64,000 bases of DNA. Origin: Gordonia sp. OPL2 (GTDB lineage Bacteria > Actinomycetota > Actinomycetes > Mycobacteriales > Mycobacteriaceae). Where the stretch lies: positions 171,970 to 235,969 of the forward strand of contig NZ_RKME01000007.1 in the NCBI RefSeq assembly GCF_003797825.1. Reading direction: 5' to 3'. The notes beneath the pieces are model-generated. The model had not been told where the DNA came from. It was given only the letters and a program-made list of their open reading frames with translations, and did no database searches. The translations under genes and the position numbers were made by a program. Positions 17,260-25,749 of the stretch are shown one piece after another (the stretch's first letter is position 1; every line of letters starts with the position of its first letter).

Positions 17260-18213
17260 ATGACGACACGAACACTTGAGGTCAATGGCATCGACCTCTC
17301 GGTCACCGAACAGGGCAGCGGCGATCCCGTCATACTCTGTCACGGCTTCCCCGGACTCGGCTACTCCTGGCGGCACCAGCTCCCGGCAATCGCCGACGCC
17401 GGCTGGCACGCCATCGCCCCCGACATGCGCGGCTACGGTCGCAGCAGCCGACCGACCGACGTCGGCGCCTACGACCGCGCCACCACCGTCGCCGACATGG
17501 AAGGAGTGCTCGACGGGCTGGGCGTCGAGCGTGCGGTCTTCGCCGGCCACGACTTCGGCGCGCACCTGGTGTGGGATCTGGCTCGCTGGATTCCCGAGCG
17601 CGTCGCCGGACTGATCCAGCTGAGCGTTCCCCTGACACCACGAGCACCGATGCGTCCCAACGAGATCTCCGCGTTCCTCGCCCGTGACCACTTCTTCCAC
17701 ATGCACTACTTCCAACAGCCCGGTGTCGCCGATGCGGAGCTCGGCACCAACGTCGACGAGTTCCTCCGTCGGGTGTTTTGGGCTCTGAGTGACACCGACC
17801 GCTATCTCACCTGCTGGGAGCATCCGACCGCCGATAACGGCTATCTCGATGTGCTGCCAACGGCTCCGCCGCTGCCCTGGGAATGGCTGTCTGTCGACGA
17901 GTTTCAGTACTACGTGGATGAGTTCACGCGGACCGGATTCACGGGCGGACTCAACTGGTATCGGACCGCCGACCTCGTGTGGGAACAGAACGCTGAGCTG
18001 CATGACAAACCGGTTCTCGCGCCGACTGTCTTCATCGCGGGCGACCGCGACCCCGTTCTCGCGATGATGGGCCGCGATCCACTCGCGGCGATGACTTCGC
18101 TCGTCCCCGATCTACGCAACGTCGAACTCATCCCGGGCGCTGGTCATTTCGTGCAGATGCAGGAGCCGGATCCGGTCAATGCGGCGATCGTGGAGTTTCT
18201 TGGTGGGTTGTGA
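17260..18213 (+). CDS. alpha/beta hydrolase, epoxide-hydrolase type
   Basis: The 317-residue product shows the epoxide hydrolase pattern: oxyanion motif HGFPG (28-32), nucleophile Asp98 in GHDFGA where esterases have GxSxG, a cap domain with aromatic residues, and a C-terminal GHFVQMQEPD with the catalytic His. The order of elements fits soluble bacterial epoxide hydrolases, which open epoxides to diols through an aspartyl-ester intermediate. A GTG at 17248 is an alternative start, but its AGGA lies too close. No epoxide-forming monooxygenase is adjacent. Confidence 0.85.
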   Translation: MTTRTLEVNGIDLSVTEQGSGDPVILCHGFPGLGYSWRHQLPAIADAGWHAIAPDMRGYGRSSRPTDVGAYDRATTVADMEGVLDGLGVERAVFAGHDFGAHLVWDLARWIPERVAGLIQLSVPLTPRAPMRPNEISAFLARDHFFHMHYFQQPGVADAELGTNVDEFLRRVFWALSDTDRYLTCWEHPTADNGYLDVLPTAPPLPWEWLSVDEFQYYVDEFTRTGFTGGLNWYRTADLVWEQNAELHDKPVLAPTVFIAGDRDPVLAMMGRDPLAAMTSLVPDLRNVELIPGAGHFVQMQEPDPVNAAIVEFLGGL

Positions 18214-18241
18214 CGCCCCATCCTGTCGAGTCGGTTGAGCG

Positions 18242-19006
18242 TCATCCGGATGGAACTGCCGATGAACTCGTCGGACCGCACTCCGTCGGTGAGCCACCAA
18301 CCCACAGTTGTCGGATGATGTCCGAGGCAAGCTGTCGATGTCCGCGCAGGGTCGGGTGTGCGCCGTCGGACTCGAACAGCCGCGGGTCCGACAGCCAGCG
18401 CAGTTCGATGGGGTCGATGAACTGGACTTCTTTCGCCGACGTCGCCTGTACCAGCGCGTCACGGACCCGCTCGAGCTGAGGCAACGTAACCGCCGGCACC
18501 TGGACCGGGCCGACCGCGACCAGACGTGCATCGGGAAGGGCTGTGCGGACCGCGTCGTAGGTGCGTTCGGCCGCTCGGGTGATCTGGTCGGGTGGGTATC
18601 GAATGTCGTTGTCGCTGCCTTGGATCAGGACGATGCGCGGGTGTGCCGTCACTGCGCGCGAAACTCGCTCGAGGTAGGTCGACTGCCCGTTCTTGCGCGA
18701 GCCCGGATTGACGTACCCGGTGCCGTCCTCACCGTCGACCTCCACGTCCCAGCACGTCCGGTCTTCGATGACCTCGGGATAGGCGTTGTCCTCGCCGTGG
18801 GTGAATCCCGTCGCATAGGAGTCGCCGAGAACGTAGAGGACGGGCGCACCAGTCGTCGGTGTTGGTTCGGGCTCGGGTGATGCTGTGGCGCAACCGGCGA
18901 GGAGCAGCGCTGTCACGAAGCACAGAAATGGGCGGAGCCTGTGGTCTCGCGGGGTTCGGCGGTCAGGCGTCGACGCAGTCGCTGTGGCGGTCGACGACGG
19001 ACTCAT
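18242..19006 (-). CDS. SGNH/GDSL hydrolase, lipoprotein
   Basis: The start at 19006 places a basic N-region and hydrophobic helix just before the lipobox LLAGC (lipid-modified Cys39). The mature domain is an SGNH hydrolase: block I YVLGDSYATG (nucleophile Ser63), an IVLIQGSDNDIRY block with the Gly/Asn oxyanion residues, and block V DGAHPT with the catalytic Asp/His pair near the C-terminus. Such surface-exposed enzymes are typically esterases or acyl-glycan deacylases. It is convergent with the epoxide hydrolase gene. Confidence 0.85.
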   Translation of the reverse strand: MSPSSTATATASTPDRRTPRDHRLRPFLCFVTALLLAGCATASPEPEPTPTTGAPVLYVLGDSYATGFTHGEDNAYPEVIEDRTCWDVEVDGEDGTGYVNPGSRKNGQSTYLERVSRAVTAHPRIVLIQGSDNDIRYPPDQITRAAERTYDAVRTALPDARLVAVGPVQVPAVTLPQLERVRDALVQATSAKEVQFIDPIELRWLSDPRLFESDGAHPTLRGHRQLASDIIRQLWVGGSPTECGPTSSSAVPSG

Positions 19007-19334
19007 GTGTTCACGAAAGCACAGTTGGCGAGTGGAGGGGCGGATCGTGAGCTGTCTCGGCACCCTCGTCAGATTCATGATTTGGCTGACGGCTCGTTTG
19101 GCGCGACGTCATCGACTGCGTACGACGATCGACCGTCGGCTCAGATGACTCAATTTGGTTGAACTAGCTGCCGACGTCGGACGAGGACCACACGGCGTTG
19201 CCGACAATATTCTCTGTCGAGGACGGCGGAGAAGCGGCCTGCGTCTCCGACACCTGTTTCGGTTTGATCCTCCAGCAACTCTTCACCATGCGCGTACCAT
19301 CCAGTTCACCATTGCCTCGCAAGGAACCATTGCT

Positions 19335-19730
19335 ATGAAGCCTCGCAGCGCGCTCGCCGCTCTCGTATCTGCAGTCGCCCTGACCGCGACGATCGCCTCG
19401 ACCAGCGCGGCTGGCGCCGCAGTACTGCCGCCAGGGCCCCAGGTAGATGGTGCTGCTTACGGCGTGGTGCGAGGCTGTAGCTACACCGTTAGCGCTTCGG
19501 TCGACGGTGACGAACCGGTGTACTTCCAAGCTTCAATGCCAGGATATTCCGAGTTCATCGGCTACGCGCAAGTGGTCAACGGCCGGGCGACCTCCTCAAA
19601 CAAACTTCAGCCGCCGGTTGCGGGAGAATGGACGTTGTTCGCCTCGCAGGGCGAGCAGTATCCACCGCTTAGCACCCCGGTAACCGTCGTCGAGGGCCTG
19701 AATTTCGGCAGCATGTGCGTGGGGTTCTAG
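19335..19730 (+). CDS. small secreted protein (131 aa)
   Basis: The start at 19335 has an AAGGAA site. A Sec signal peptide covers about residues 1-29, with an Ala-rich cleavage region (STSAAGAA). The mature part is about 100 residues, beta-rich, with two cysteines (one in RGCSYTV and one in the final FGSMCVGF) that could form a disulfide, giving an Ig-like or small beta-barrel appearance. The 3' third (135 bases) overlaps the end of the opposite-strand membrane protein gene. Function unknown. Confidence 0.7.
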   Translation: MKPRSALAALVSAVALTATIASTSAAGAAVLPPGPQVDGAAYGVVRGCSYTVSASVDGDEPVYFQASMPGYSEFIGYAQVVNGRATSSNKLQPPVAGEWTLFASQGEQYPPLSTPVTVVEGLNFGSMCVGF

Positions 19731-20426
19731 CTGCGTCGGTTGTGATACCGCTTGGATCTCAGCAGGTGTGGCGCGGCGACCGTCGACATGCCAGATCTGC
19801 AGTTGCTCGAGGGTAGAGAGCAAGGTGTTGAAATCCAGGCCGTATGGGCGATGCAACAGGCGACGAGGGCGGCGGCTCACGCCGGGACTGGTGAGCTCGA
19901 TCGCGGGTACGGCGTTGCTCGTGACCATGAAACGGATTGTCGTCGAATCGAAGTCGAACGTCATGCCGTCGCCGAACCGGATCGACTCGGGGCCGACGAG
20001 CAGCGGACCGCGTTCTCGATAGGTGAAGAAGAGCAGCACGGGGATCACAGCGGCACCCATCAAAGACGGAACCAACATTCGTCCGGCGTCGCCGTAGCCA
20101 AGGAACACTGCTGCGAGCGACCCGCCGAACATGATCCCGATGACCGCAGACAACGTGATCCCCGCATGTGCGTAGAACGGCTGTCGATGAACCGCGACAG
20201 AATCGCGCCGAATCACCAGTTTGGTACGGACGGGCGCGCGAACCACGATCGGCAACAACGCAACTCCGACAGAGAAGATCACCATCGCCGGCATGGACAA
20301 CGCCACCGAGACGACGCCGCACCACACTGCGATCACAAGAAGCCCGATACCCGACGCGCGAGACTGCTGATAGACCCAGTCGGTCCGCTTCGTCCAGATG
20401 AAGCGGAAATCGCGCCCTGCGTTCAT
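19596..20426 (-). CDS. membrane protein with C-terminal soluble domain, unknown function
   Basis: The product has about 276 residues from the ATG at 20426, with a GTG six bases upstream as an alternative. Two pairs of transmembrane segments (about residues 25-65 and 92-140) are followed by a soluble beta-rich segment (LLVGPESIRFGDGMTFDFD). The last 45 codons overlap the 3' end of the small secreted protein gene on the other strand; the tail there is Arg/Lys-rich and less convincing, so the last part may be a read-through of an ancestral stop. No family was recognised. Confidence 0.65.
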   Translation of the reverse strand: MNAGRDFRFIWTKRTDWVYQQSRASGIGLLVIAVWCGVVSVALSMPAMVIFSVGVALLPIVVRAPVRTKLVIRRDSVAVHRQPFYAHAGITLSAVIGIMFGGSLAAVFLGYGDAGRMLVPSLMGAAVIPVLLFFTYRERGPLLVGPESIRFGDGMTFDFDSTTIRFMVTSNAVPAIELTSPGVSRRPRRLLHRPYGLDFNTLLSTLEQLQIWHVDGRRATPAEIQAVSQPTQLEPHAHAAEIQALDDGYRGAKRWILLALRGEQRPFSRNRRLKFV

Positions 20427-20541
20427 CGACACGGTGCGGTCGATCTCATCATCGCCAGAGAGTACGAGAATCCGAACACCGATGACCAGCGGGACAATTC
20501 GGACACTGGCCGATCATCCTCAAGTGCGCTCCGCCGGTGCG

Positions 20542-20907
20542 CTAGAAGCCGCCCAGGTCGATGACCAATGCGATCGGTGCGGCGATGACGAAGATCGGCG
20601 TGAATCCCGCCCAGAAGGCACCGAGGAACCATCGGCACCTCGGGAAGCGCCCGAACGCGACGCTACCGACCCCGTACACAAGCAACGGCAGCAGCGCCCA
20701 GACCAACCAGAACACGAGCGGCGGGTCCGACACGTTCGAGTTGTGGTAGTCGGACGTCTTTGCCCCGGTAACGAGCAGCGGCGGAGTGATTGTGGACGCC
20801 ACGTACGGCAAGTAGACCCCGAGACCGGTTCCCGCGAGGAAGACGAGGCCAGGTATCGCGATGTCGACGACATCCAGCCACCGACGCCTATCCGGAACGC
20901 TTCTCAA
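20542..20907 (-). CDS. small polytopic membrane protein (121 aa)
   Basis: The product has three to four hydrophobic segments (VVDIAIPGLVFLAGTGLGVY, VFWLVWALLPLLVYGVGS, FLGAFWAGFTPIFVIAAPIA) joined by charged loops. No family was recognised. It is one of a leftward run of membrane proteins between the secreted protein and the toxin operon. Confidence 0.6.
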   Translation of the reverse strand: MRSVPDRRRWLDVVDIAIPGLVFLAGTGLGVYLPYVASTITPPLLVTGAKTSDYHNSNVSDPPLVFWLVWALLPLLVYGVGSVAFGRFPRCRWFLGAFWAGFTPIFVIAAPIALVIDLGGF

Positions 20908-20949
20908 CGGCTACTCCGTATTCACCCACCATGGTGGGACCGGTGTCAA

Positions 20950-21378
20950 TCATTGCCTCAGCACGTCCCGACTCCCCGACAATGGCAGGATCTGGTGGAC
21001 TGTCGCAAGGACAACCGCGACGAGTGCCATCGGGACGGCGACGAGGAGGAGAATCCAGAATCCCGCCCAGTTCGCGACACCCGCGAACGACAGCCCGCCG
21101 TACGCTGCGACCGCCAGCCAGGAACTCCATCGTCGCATCACCAGTGCGGCCACCAACGCCGGCGCGCACAGAAGCACTGCGAGCACAACGAACGGCCAGG
21201 CGCCAAGGACTTCGATCATCGGGGTGTCGCAATCGGCTCCGGGCGCGCTGTCGAAATCGAGTCGCCCCGTCTTGGAGCAGCCCAGCGACACGGTCGACAT
21301 GGGCTCTCGGGTGCTCGTCACGGCATACACCAGTGCGAGCACAGCAATGAGTGACCACACGACACGCATGATTCTCAC
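20950..21378 (-). CDS. small membrane protein with extracytoplasmic loop (142 aa)
   Basis: The N-terminal helix (VVWSLIAVLALVYAV) is followed by a loop of about 40 residues with two cysteines (LGCSK and GADCD), then two or three further transmembrane segments. A GTG at 21378 and an ATG at 21369 are both possible starts. It lies just downstream of the toxin-immunity operon on the same strand (62 bases after the immunity-gene stop) but no function can be assigned. Confidence 0.6.
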   Translation of the reverse strand: MRIMRVVWSLIAVLALVYAVTSTREPMSTVSLGCSKTGRLDFDSAPGADCDTPMIEVLGAWPFVVLAVLLCAPALVAALVMRRWSSWLAVAAYGGLSFAGVANWAGFWILLLVAVPMALVAVVLATVHQILPLSGSRDVLRQ

Positions 21379-21440
21379 GCGCGAAGTCTATGGTGCCGGT
21401 GATTGCGTCTCGAGTCACACGGGCGTCGTGCCGTGCCTGT

Positions 21441-21956
21441 TCATAACGACGGCAGATTCGCGAAGAAGTCATCGATATCGATGAGGTACCGCCACGCCGT
21501 GTCTTTCTCCCGATCGTCAATCCAGTTGCAGACTTCGAATCCATCGGCACCGTGTCCGATCAGCACTCGCGGGATCTGCATTCCCGGTGCACCGAAGACG
21601 ATGTTGTGTGTCGAATTGTATTGATAGAGCGCCTTATACACCAACAAAGCGAGGTCGACGTCCATGTCGTCGTCGATGAATTCGTAGCCACGTGCCAGAG
21701 TTTGCCCAATGGTCTCGCCCGGCAGCTGGGTCATCACAGGCGGGTCATCGCGGATCAACGCCTCGTTCGTTTCGAGCCATTCGAGCATCGGTTCGAGAAA
21801 CAGATCCGCCTGAATGAGCACCTGGGCTGGCTGGTCGTCCAACTCCAGGAGGATCAGGGACAGATCCGGACACATTGTGCCGAATCTCGGGTTGTCCTGC
21901 CGGGCCGTCTTCTCCACGAACCGGAGACGTCGCACAGGACCGCTGGCGTCGCTCAC
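21441..21956 (-). CDS. predicted immunity protein of the ESX toxin
   Basis: The 171-residue soluble, acidic product begins at a GTG that overlaps the toxin stop by 4 bases. Its composition (Asp/Glu-rich, LLELDDQPAQVLIQADLFLE, then DDDMDVDLALLVYKALYQY and IGHGADGFEVCNWIDDREKD) is typical of immunity proteins that neutralise basic toxin tips, but no Imm family was identified with confidence. Position and coupling are the main evidence: the gene immediately after a polymorphic toxin is usually its antidote. Confidence 0.6.
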   Translation of the reverse strand: MSDASGPVRRLRFVEKTARQDNPRFGTMCPDLSLILLELDDQPAQVLIQADLFLEPMLEWLETNEALIRDDPPVMTQLPGETIGQTLARGYEFIDDDMDVDLALLVYKALYQYNSTHNIVFGAPGMQIPRVLIGHGADGFEVCNWIDDREKDTAWRYLIDIDDFFANLPSL

Positions 21957-23305
21957 GAAAAGTCACCTCTCAACATCTTCTTCATCTGCGCTGTTGTGAT
22001 GTCGCCATGGTCCCTCAGGGTCTGCAGGGCCTTACCGGGGACGTCACTCGGCTCAGTCGCCGGATATCCGTGGTACCCGCCCGCCCCATCTGGCTGGAAC
22101 ACGTAGACCTTTCCATCGCGAACCCCATACCGCTGTTTTCCCGACTCCACCGAATTGTCGAGCACTTCCTGTGCCTCTTCGTCGGACAGATCCATCGGGG
22201 TGCCCTGCCGTCCATGATGAGGCATGCTCGTGTCGTGTTTGGGGCTCGGGACGTACTTGGGTGAGTCGTCCGACTCATCGATCGTCTCCGCGGTCAGCAT
22301 CGCGAGGTGCTCGAGCGCACCGGCGGCCGTCAATCCGTGTGCACCGGCGAATGCGCCCGCACCTGCGACTCCCGCGCCGGCGAGTACAACGAGGAGTCGG
22401 CTGCCCGTGATCAGTCCCCGGATGGCGGTCGCGGCTTCAGCGATCATCGCGGCACCCGAGGCCGTCCCGGCGGCTGCTCCTGCCTCATCCGCACCTGCGA
22501 GGCTCAAGCCGCCGGAGAAGACGGTCAGCAGCACGAGCCCGACAACGACAGTTGCGGCCAACGCGCCGAGGGCGATCAGAAGCTGATGTGACCGATCGCC
22601 AACCGAGGTGCGGAGTTCGCCCAGCGCGCTGCTGTGGCTGCTGACCGGTGACGCCATTGCTGACGCGTATCCCGCCATCGAGGTCGCGGCACCCTTGAGG
22701 TTTTGCAGGTGCTCCCGGATGCTCTGTGCGTCATCGGCGTGCTCGGCGTCGAACGAATCATGCAGCCCCTGAAGGGTTGTGCTCGCTCCGCTGATGTGGT
22801 CGTGTGACGCGAAGTCGCTCCATGCGGTCGACGCTTTGGCCAGCTTCCCGGTGTCGCCGTTGGGCACAGGGATACCGATCTTCTCCAGTAAGCCCGGGAC
22901 GTCGGTGTCGAGGCCGTCACCGTTGGAACCGACCGAGGTCGGCGGCAGTGCCGTCGCACCCGAGTAGAGCGGCCCACGAGATCGCGCCGGCGCTACTGGC
23001 CGGGGTCCCTTGTTCGGGTCCCGGTTGGCGTCGTAATTGGCGACTGCCCAATCGTGGCCGGCAACATTGACGACATCTCCGAAGTTCTCCAACGCATTCA
23101 CGAGGAGTTGGGCGGAGTTCAGGAAATCCTTGGTCTTGGTGTCGTAACTGCCGCCCCACGACTGGGCCTCGGAGTAGTCGCCTGCCATGCCGCTGCATTG
23201 ACCGAGCGACACCCGCAGGAGACCGATCTGGGCGCTGACATCCCCAGCCATCTGCCTGCAGGCACTACCCGCCGCGAAGTAGGTATGCGGATTGACGGTA
23301 ACCAC
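21953..23305 (-). CDS. predicted ESX-delivered polymorphic toxin
   Basis: The product has 450 residues from a GTG with a GAGG site inside the upstream gene. Residues 1-95 form a helical ESX-substrate domain with a SWGGSYD turn (WGG, WXG-like) near residue 50. A linker and a second helical region follow. Residues about 240-335 hold Ala/Gly-rich hydrophobic segments (ALAATVVVGLVLLTVFSGG and another after it) that could cross the target membrane. The last 80 residues (371-450), from MDLSDEEAQEVLDNSVESG on, form a compact domain with a GKVYVFQPDGAGGYHGYP core and a basic KKMLRG end, looking like a variable toxin tip. The catalytic class is not recognised. The gene is flanked by two WXG100-type genes upstream and a candidate immunity gene downstream. 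Confidence 0.7.
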   Translation of the reverse strand: MVTVNPHTYFAAGSACRQMAGDVSAQIGLLRVSLGQCSGMAGDYSEAQSWGGSYDTKTKDFLNSAQLLVNALENFGDVVNVAGHDWAVANYDANRDPNKGPRPVAPARSRGPLYSGATALPPTSVGSNGDGLDTDVPGLLEKIGIPVPNGDTGKLAKASTAWSDFASHDHISGASTTLQGLHDSFDAEHADDAQSIREHLQNLKGAATSMAGYASAMASPVSSHSSALGELRTSVGDRSHQLLIALGALAATVVVGLVLLTVFSGGLSLAGADEAGAAAGTASGAAMIAEAATAIRGLITGSRLLVVLAGAGVAGAGAFAGAHGLTAAGALEHLAMLTAETIDESDDSPKYVPSPKHDTSMPHHGRQGTPMDLSDEEAQEVLDNSVESGKQRYGVRDGKVYVFQPDGAGGYHGYPATEPSDVPGKALQTLRDHGDITTAQMKKMLRGDFS

Positions 23306-23310
23306 GTTCG

Positions 23311-23604
23311 TTACCTCAGCATCCGTGAATTGACCGCGTGGGCTGCGGAGTACCGCTCGTGGGCATGTCTCGCGGCAGCCTTCATCTCATCTACTCCGCG
23401 CGCGAACTCTTCGGCTCCGGCGACCCACTCCCGGTGTGCCTCCGCGTAGGCGTCGCTCGCATCGCTGGACCATGACGTCGACACCAAGCTCGCGGCCTGG
23501 GTATCGATACTGCCCAGCTGATCGCTCAACAGCTTGGCGTAGTTCGCCAGTCTCGCAATGGTGGCGTCGAGCTCGTCCAGATCTACGTGGAACGAGTCGC
23601 CCAT
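23311..23604 (-). CDS. WXG100-family (ESAT-6-like) protein, toxin partner
   Basis: The 97-residue product has the WXG100 helix-turn-helix shape. The first helix (DLDELDATIARLANYAKLLS) leads to a TSWSSDASDAY turn with Trp at the WXG position, then a second helix (EFARGVDEMKAAARHAHERY). Its ATG overlaps the stop of the upstream WXG100-like gene by one base, and the toxin starts 5 bases after its stop. WXG100 proteins usually pair and are co-secreted with, or chaperone, ESX toxins. Confidence 0.82.
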   Translation of the reverse strand: MGDSFHVDLDELDATIARLANYAKLLSDQLGSIDTQAASLVSTSWSSDASDAYAEAHREWVAGAEEFARGVDEMKAAARHAHERYSAAHAVNSRMLR

Positions 23605-23924
23605 CAGACGATCCTCAGGTCGACAGATCCTGCATCATGATCAGAGGTCTCGTAGCGCTCCGCCGCTCCATGGAGTTTCCCGGACAGTGTTGTGAGTGCG
23701 TGCAAGATCTCTCGACCACCGTGCTCACAGTCGGCCCACCCGTGACTGAATGCTCGCGCGGCATCCCCGCTCCATCCGGATGTCAGCAAGGTATCCACAT
23801 CGTGCCCCGTCGCAGCGAGCGCTTTCCTCAACTGTTCGGCCGCTTGTCCGATCGCATGCCCGACCTTTGCTACTTCGTCCGGCACCACGTCAACGTGCGG
23901 ACCTGCCGACCCCCCGACTGTCAT
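23604..23924 (-). CDS. WXG100-like protein, first gene of the toxin operon
   Basis: The start at 23924 gives 106 residues (MTVGGSAGPHVDVVPDEV onwards); 18 further in-frame codons upstream look non-coding. Two helices flank LLTSGWSGDAARAF, a canonical WSG turn. It probably forms the heterodimer partner of the next WXG100 protein. It is the promoter-proximal gene of a four-gene leftward operon (WXG100, WXG100, toxin, immunity). No ESX core genes (eccB-E, mycP) are in the window, so the export machinery must be elsewhere in the genome. Confidence 0.8.
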   Translation of the reverse strand: MTVGGSAGPHVDVVPDEVAKVGHAIGQAAEQLRKALAATGHDVDTLLTSGWSGDAARAFSHGWADCEHGGREILHALTTLSGKLHGAAERYETSDHDAGSVDLRIV

Positions 23925-24092
23925 GAGCAAAGGGTACGAGTGTGCCAATATCGTTGCCCACCCGAACAATTCGGACAAACGAGGCGAACCGGCTCCAGCG
24001 GCGGTCGAATCTCGGCATCTGCCTGTGAATGGCTACCGACTTCATCCGATCAAACGACAATCCCTGTCATTCACGCGCGCGACAATCAGCCT

Positions 24093-24509
24093 ATGCGTCC
24101 AGGACTTCGTATCGTCGGCAGGCGGATCGCCCTCACCGTGGCACTCGCCGCAGGAATCGTCGCACCCGTTACCGGCCCCGTGTCGGCGGCTCCCGCACCC
24201 ACCGTCATCCACGACTGCTCCGGCAAAGCCTTCGTCGAACCCGAGATGATCAACTCGATCTTCTGCGCCGACGTCGGCATCATCGTCACCGATATTCGGT
24301 GGTCACGATGGACAGCAGAGCTCGCCGTCGGGAACGGCGTCGAGCACCGCAAGACGTGCGTACCGAACTGCGCCGAGGGGCCGATCGCGGTGCAGCCTGT
24401 CGACGTCACCTTGTTCGCTCCGGAGAATGGCGAGTTCACCCAGATCCGACTCGGCGACGAGTACGGCGTCAGCAACACCTACGAACTCACGGGCACTCTG
24501 CGGCGGTAG
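24093..24509 (+). CDS. secreted protein of unknown function (138 aa)
   Basis: From the ATG at 24093 the protein has a long Sec signal peptide (basic RRIALTVALAAGIVAPVT, cleavage after an SAA/APA region near residue 33) and a mature domain of about 105 residues. The mature part carries four cysteines (DCSGKAF, SIFCADV, RKTCVPNCAE), consistent with two disulfides, and is beta-rich. Upstream in-frame codons belong to the antisense of the ESX operon and are not used. No family was recognised. Confidence 0.65.
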   Translation: MRPGLRIVGRRIALTVALAAGIVAPVTGPVSAAPAPTVIHDCSGKAFVEPEMINSIFCADVGIIVTDIRWSRWTAELAVGNGVEHRKTCVPNCAEGPIAVQPVDVTLFAPENGEFTQIRLGDEYGVSNTYELTGTLRR

Positions 24510-24520
24510 CCCTTCACGAA

Positions 24521-25234
24521 TCAACCGGTCTTCGTCCGGCTGGACGCATGACCGATCCACACAACCGCCGCACCGATCCCCGCCGCGACCGCGAACACCA
24601 GCCAGAGCGCCACCTGTTCCAGGAGCGCGCCGACCAACGCGCCCACCAGGATCGCGACGATGGCCGCAAGTCGGCGATTGACGATCGTTGTGCGTTGGGG
24701 CCGGGCGAACATGTCGGTGGCCCAGACAGTGATGGTCGACGTCACGACGACCGTGGTGACGTCGGCGACCCCGACCTTTCGTGCCGCCGCGGCCTGCATC
24801 CCCATGGCGCACGCGGTCATCGCCGCGGCAACGATCACCACCGTCGAATCGGTCGAGGTGATTGCGAGCATCACTGCCGTCGCAGCTACGAGGAGAACCG
24901 ACGTCACCGCCACGGCAGTGAGTCGCGGACTCCATCCGGTCGGTGATGAGCGCATCGACAACCCGGCGAGGCCGGCTCCGAAGATGAACGTTCCCAGCGC
25001 AAGTGCTGGGCCTAGCACGGGCAATCCATCAGCCCCGGCGGCTCCCATGCCGAGGATCACGACGTTCCCGGTCATGTTCCCGACGAAGACCCGATCCAGG
25101 CCGAGGTAGCCGCCGGCGTCGACAAGACCGGTGACGAAGGTCAGCGCGAGCATCAACCCCAGGTGGCGGGAGGCGTCCTCCATTCGAGCGAGCGTTGTCA
25201 TCGGAGATCGGCGGGTGGTGGGTGTGAGGGTCAT
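24521..25234 (-). CDS. DUF1275 / YoaK-family membrane protein
   Basis: The 237-residue product has six hydrophobic segments. Motif order fits DUF1275: LALTFVTGLVDAGGYLGLDRVFVGNMTGNVV near the start, then AAAMTACAMGMQAAAARK and TVVVTSTITVWATD with the conserved Thr/Asn pattern. Members are thought to be small-molecule transporters. Its ATG overlaps the RidA stop by 4 bases, so it belongs to the leftward gamma-glutamyltransferase operon and may export or import an intermediate of that pathway. Confidence 0.88.
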   Translation of the reverse strand: MTLTPTTRRSPMTTLARMEDASRHLGLMLALTFVTGLVDAGGYLGLDRVFVGNMTGNVVILGMGAAGADGLPVLGPALALGTFIFGAGLAGLSMRSSPTGWSPRLTAVAVTSVLLVAATAVMLAITSTDSTVVIVAAAMTACAMGMQAAAARKVGVADVTTVVVTSTITVWATDMFARPQRTTIVNRRLAAIVAILVGALVGALLEQVALWLVFAVAAGIGAAVVWIGHASSRTKTG

Positions 25235-25749
25235 GGGGTGGCCCTTCGTGACGCCCGCTCGTTCCTCGCAGGCTCCTCAGGGACCGAGGTCTGCGACCGC
25301 AGTCCCGAAGCCGGAACGGCCTCCGCAATCAACGCAACTTCGACCGGCGCACCGCCGGGTAACGCGTAGACCCCGACGGCGCTGCGAGCGGGCAGGCCTT
25401 CGGAACCGAACTCGACGGCAAGCACATCGGACGCACCGTCAGCCACCGCCGACAGCGCGGTGAACTCACTGCTACAGGCGACGTACACGGTCATCTCGAC
25501 GCAGCGCAGACGCTCCCCGCCCTCGAGCAACGATCGGGCGGCAACGACTGCATTGCGGACGGCAACGGACGCGGCATCGCGCGCGGCGGCAACGTCGACT
25601 TCGACTCCGACTCGACCCACGATCTGCAACTGACCGTCGCGGCGCGGAGTCATCCCGGCGGTGCGAATCGTGGACACGCTACGGGTCGCCGGAACGTACC
25701 GTCCCTGAGGCTTCGGAACATTTACGGTGGCAATCTCATTCGAGGCCAA
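25231..25749 (-). CDS. RidA-family protein (enamine/imine deaminase type)
   Basis: The start is the TTG at 25749, chosen for its AGGAGGGGG ribosome-binding site; the gene overlaps the end of the gamma-glutamyltransferase gene by 14 bases. The RidA core lies at residues 1-130: VNVPKPQGRYVPATRS, IVGRVGVEVDVAAARDAAS, CVEMTVYVACSSEF and PARSAVGVYALPGGAPVEV (the last with the region that holds the substrate-carboxylate Arg in RidA). A C-terminal extension of about 35 residues is polar and unlike canonical RidA. RidA enzymes hydrolyse reactive imine/enamine intermediates, which suggests the operon generates one. Confidence 0.82.
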   Translation of the reverse strand: MASNEIATVNVPKPQGRYVPATRSVSTIRTAGMTPRRDGQLQIVGRVGVEVDVAAARDAASVAVRNAVVAARSLLEGGERLRCVEMTVYVACSSEFTALSAVADGASDVLAVEFGSEGLPARSAVGVYALPGGAPVEVALIAEAVPASGLRSQTSVPEEPARNERASRRATP

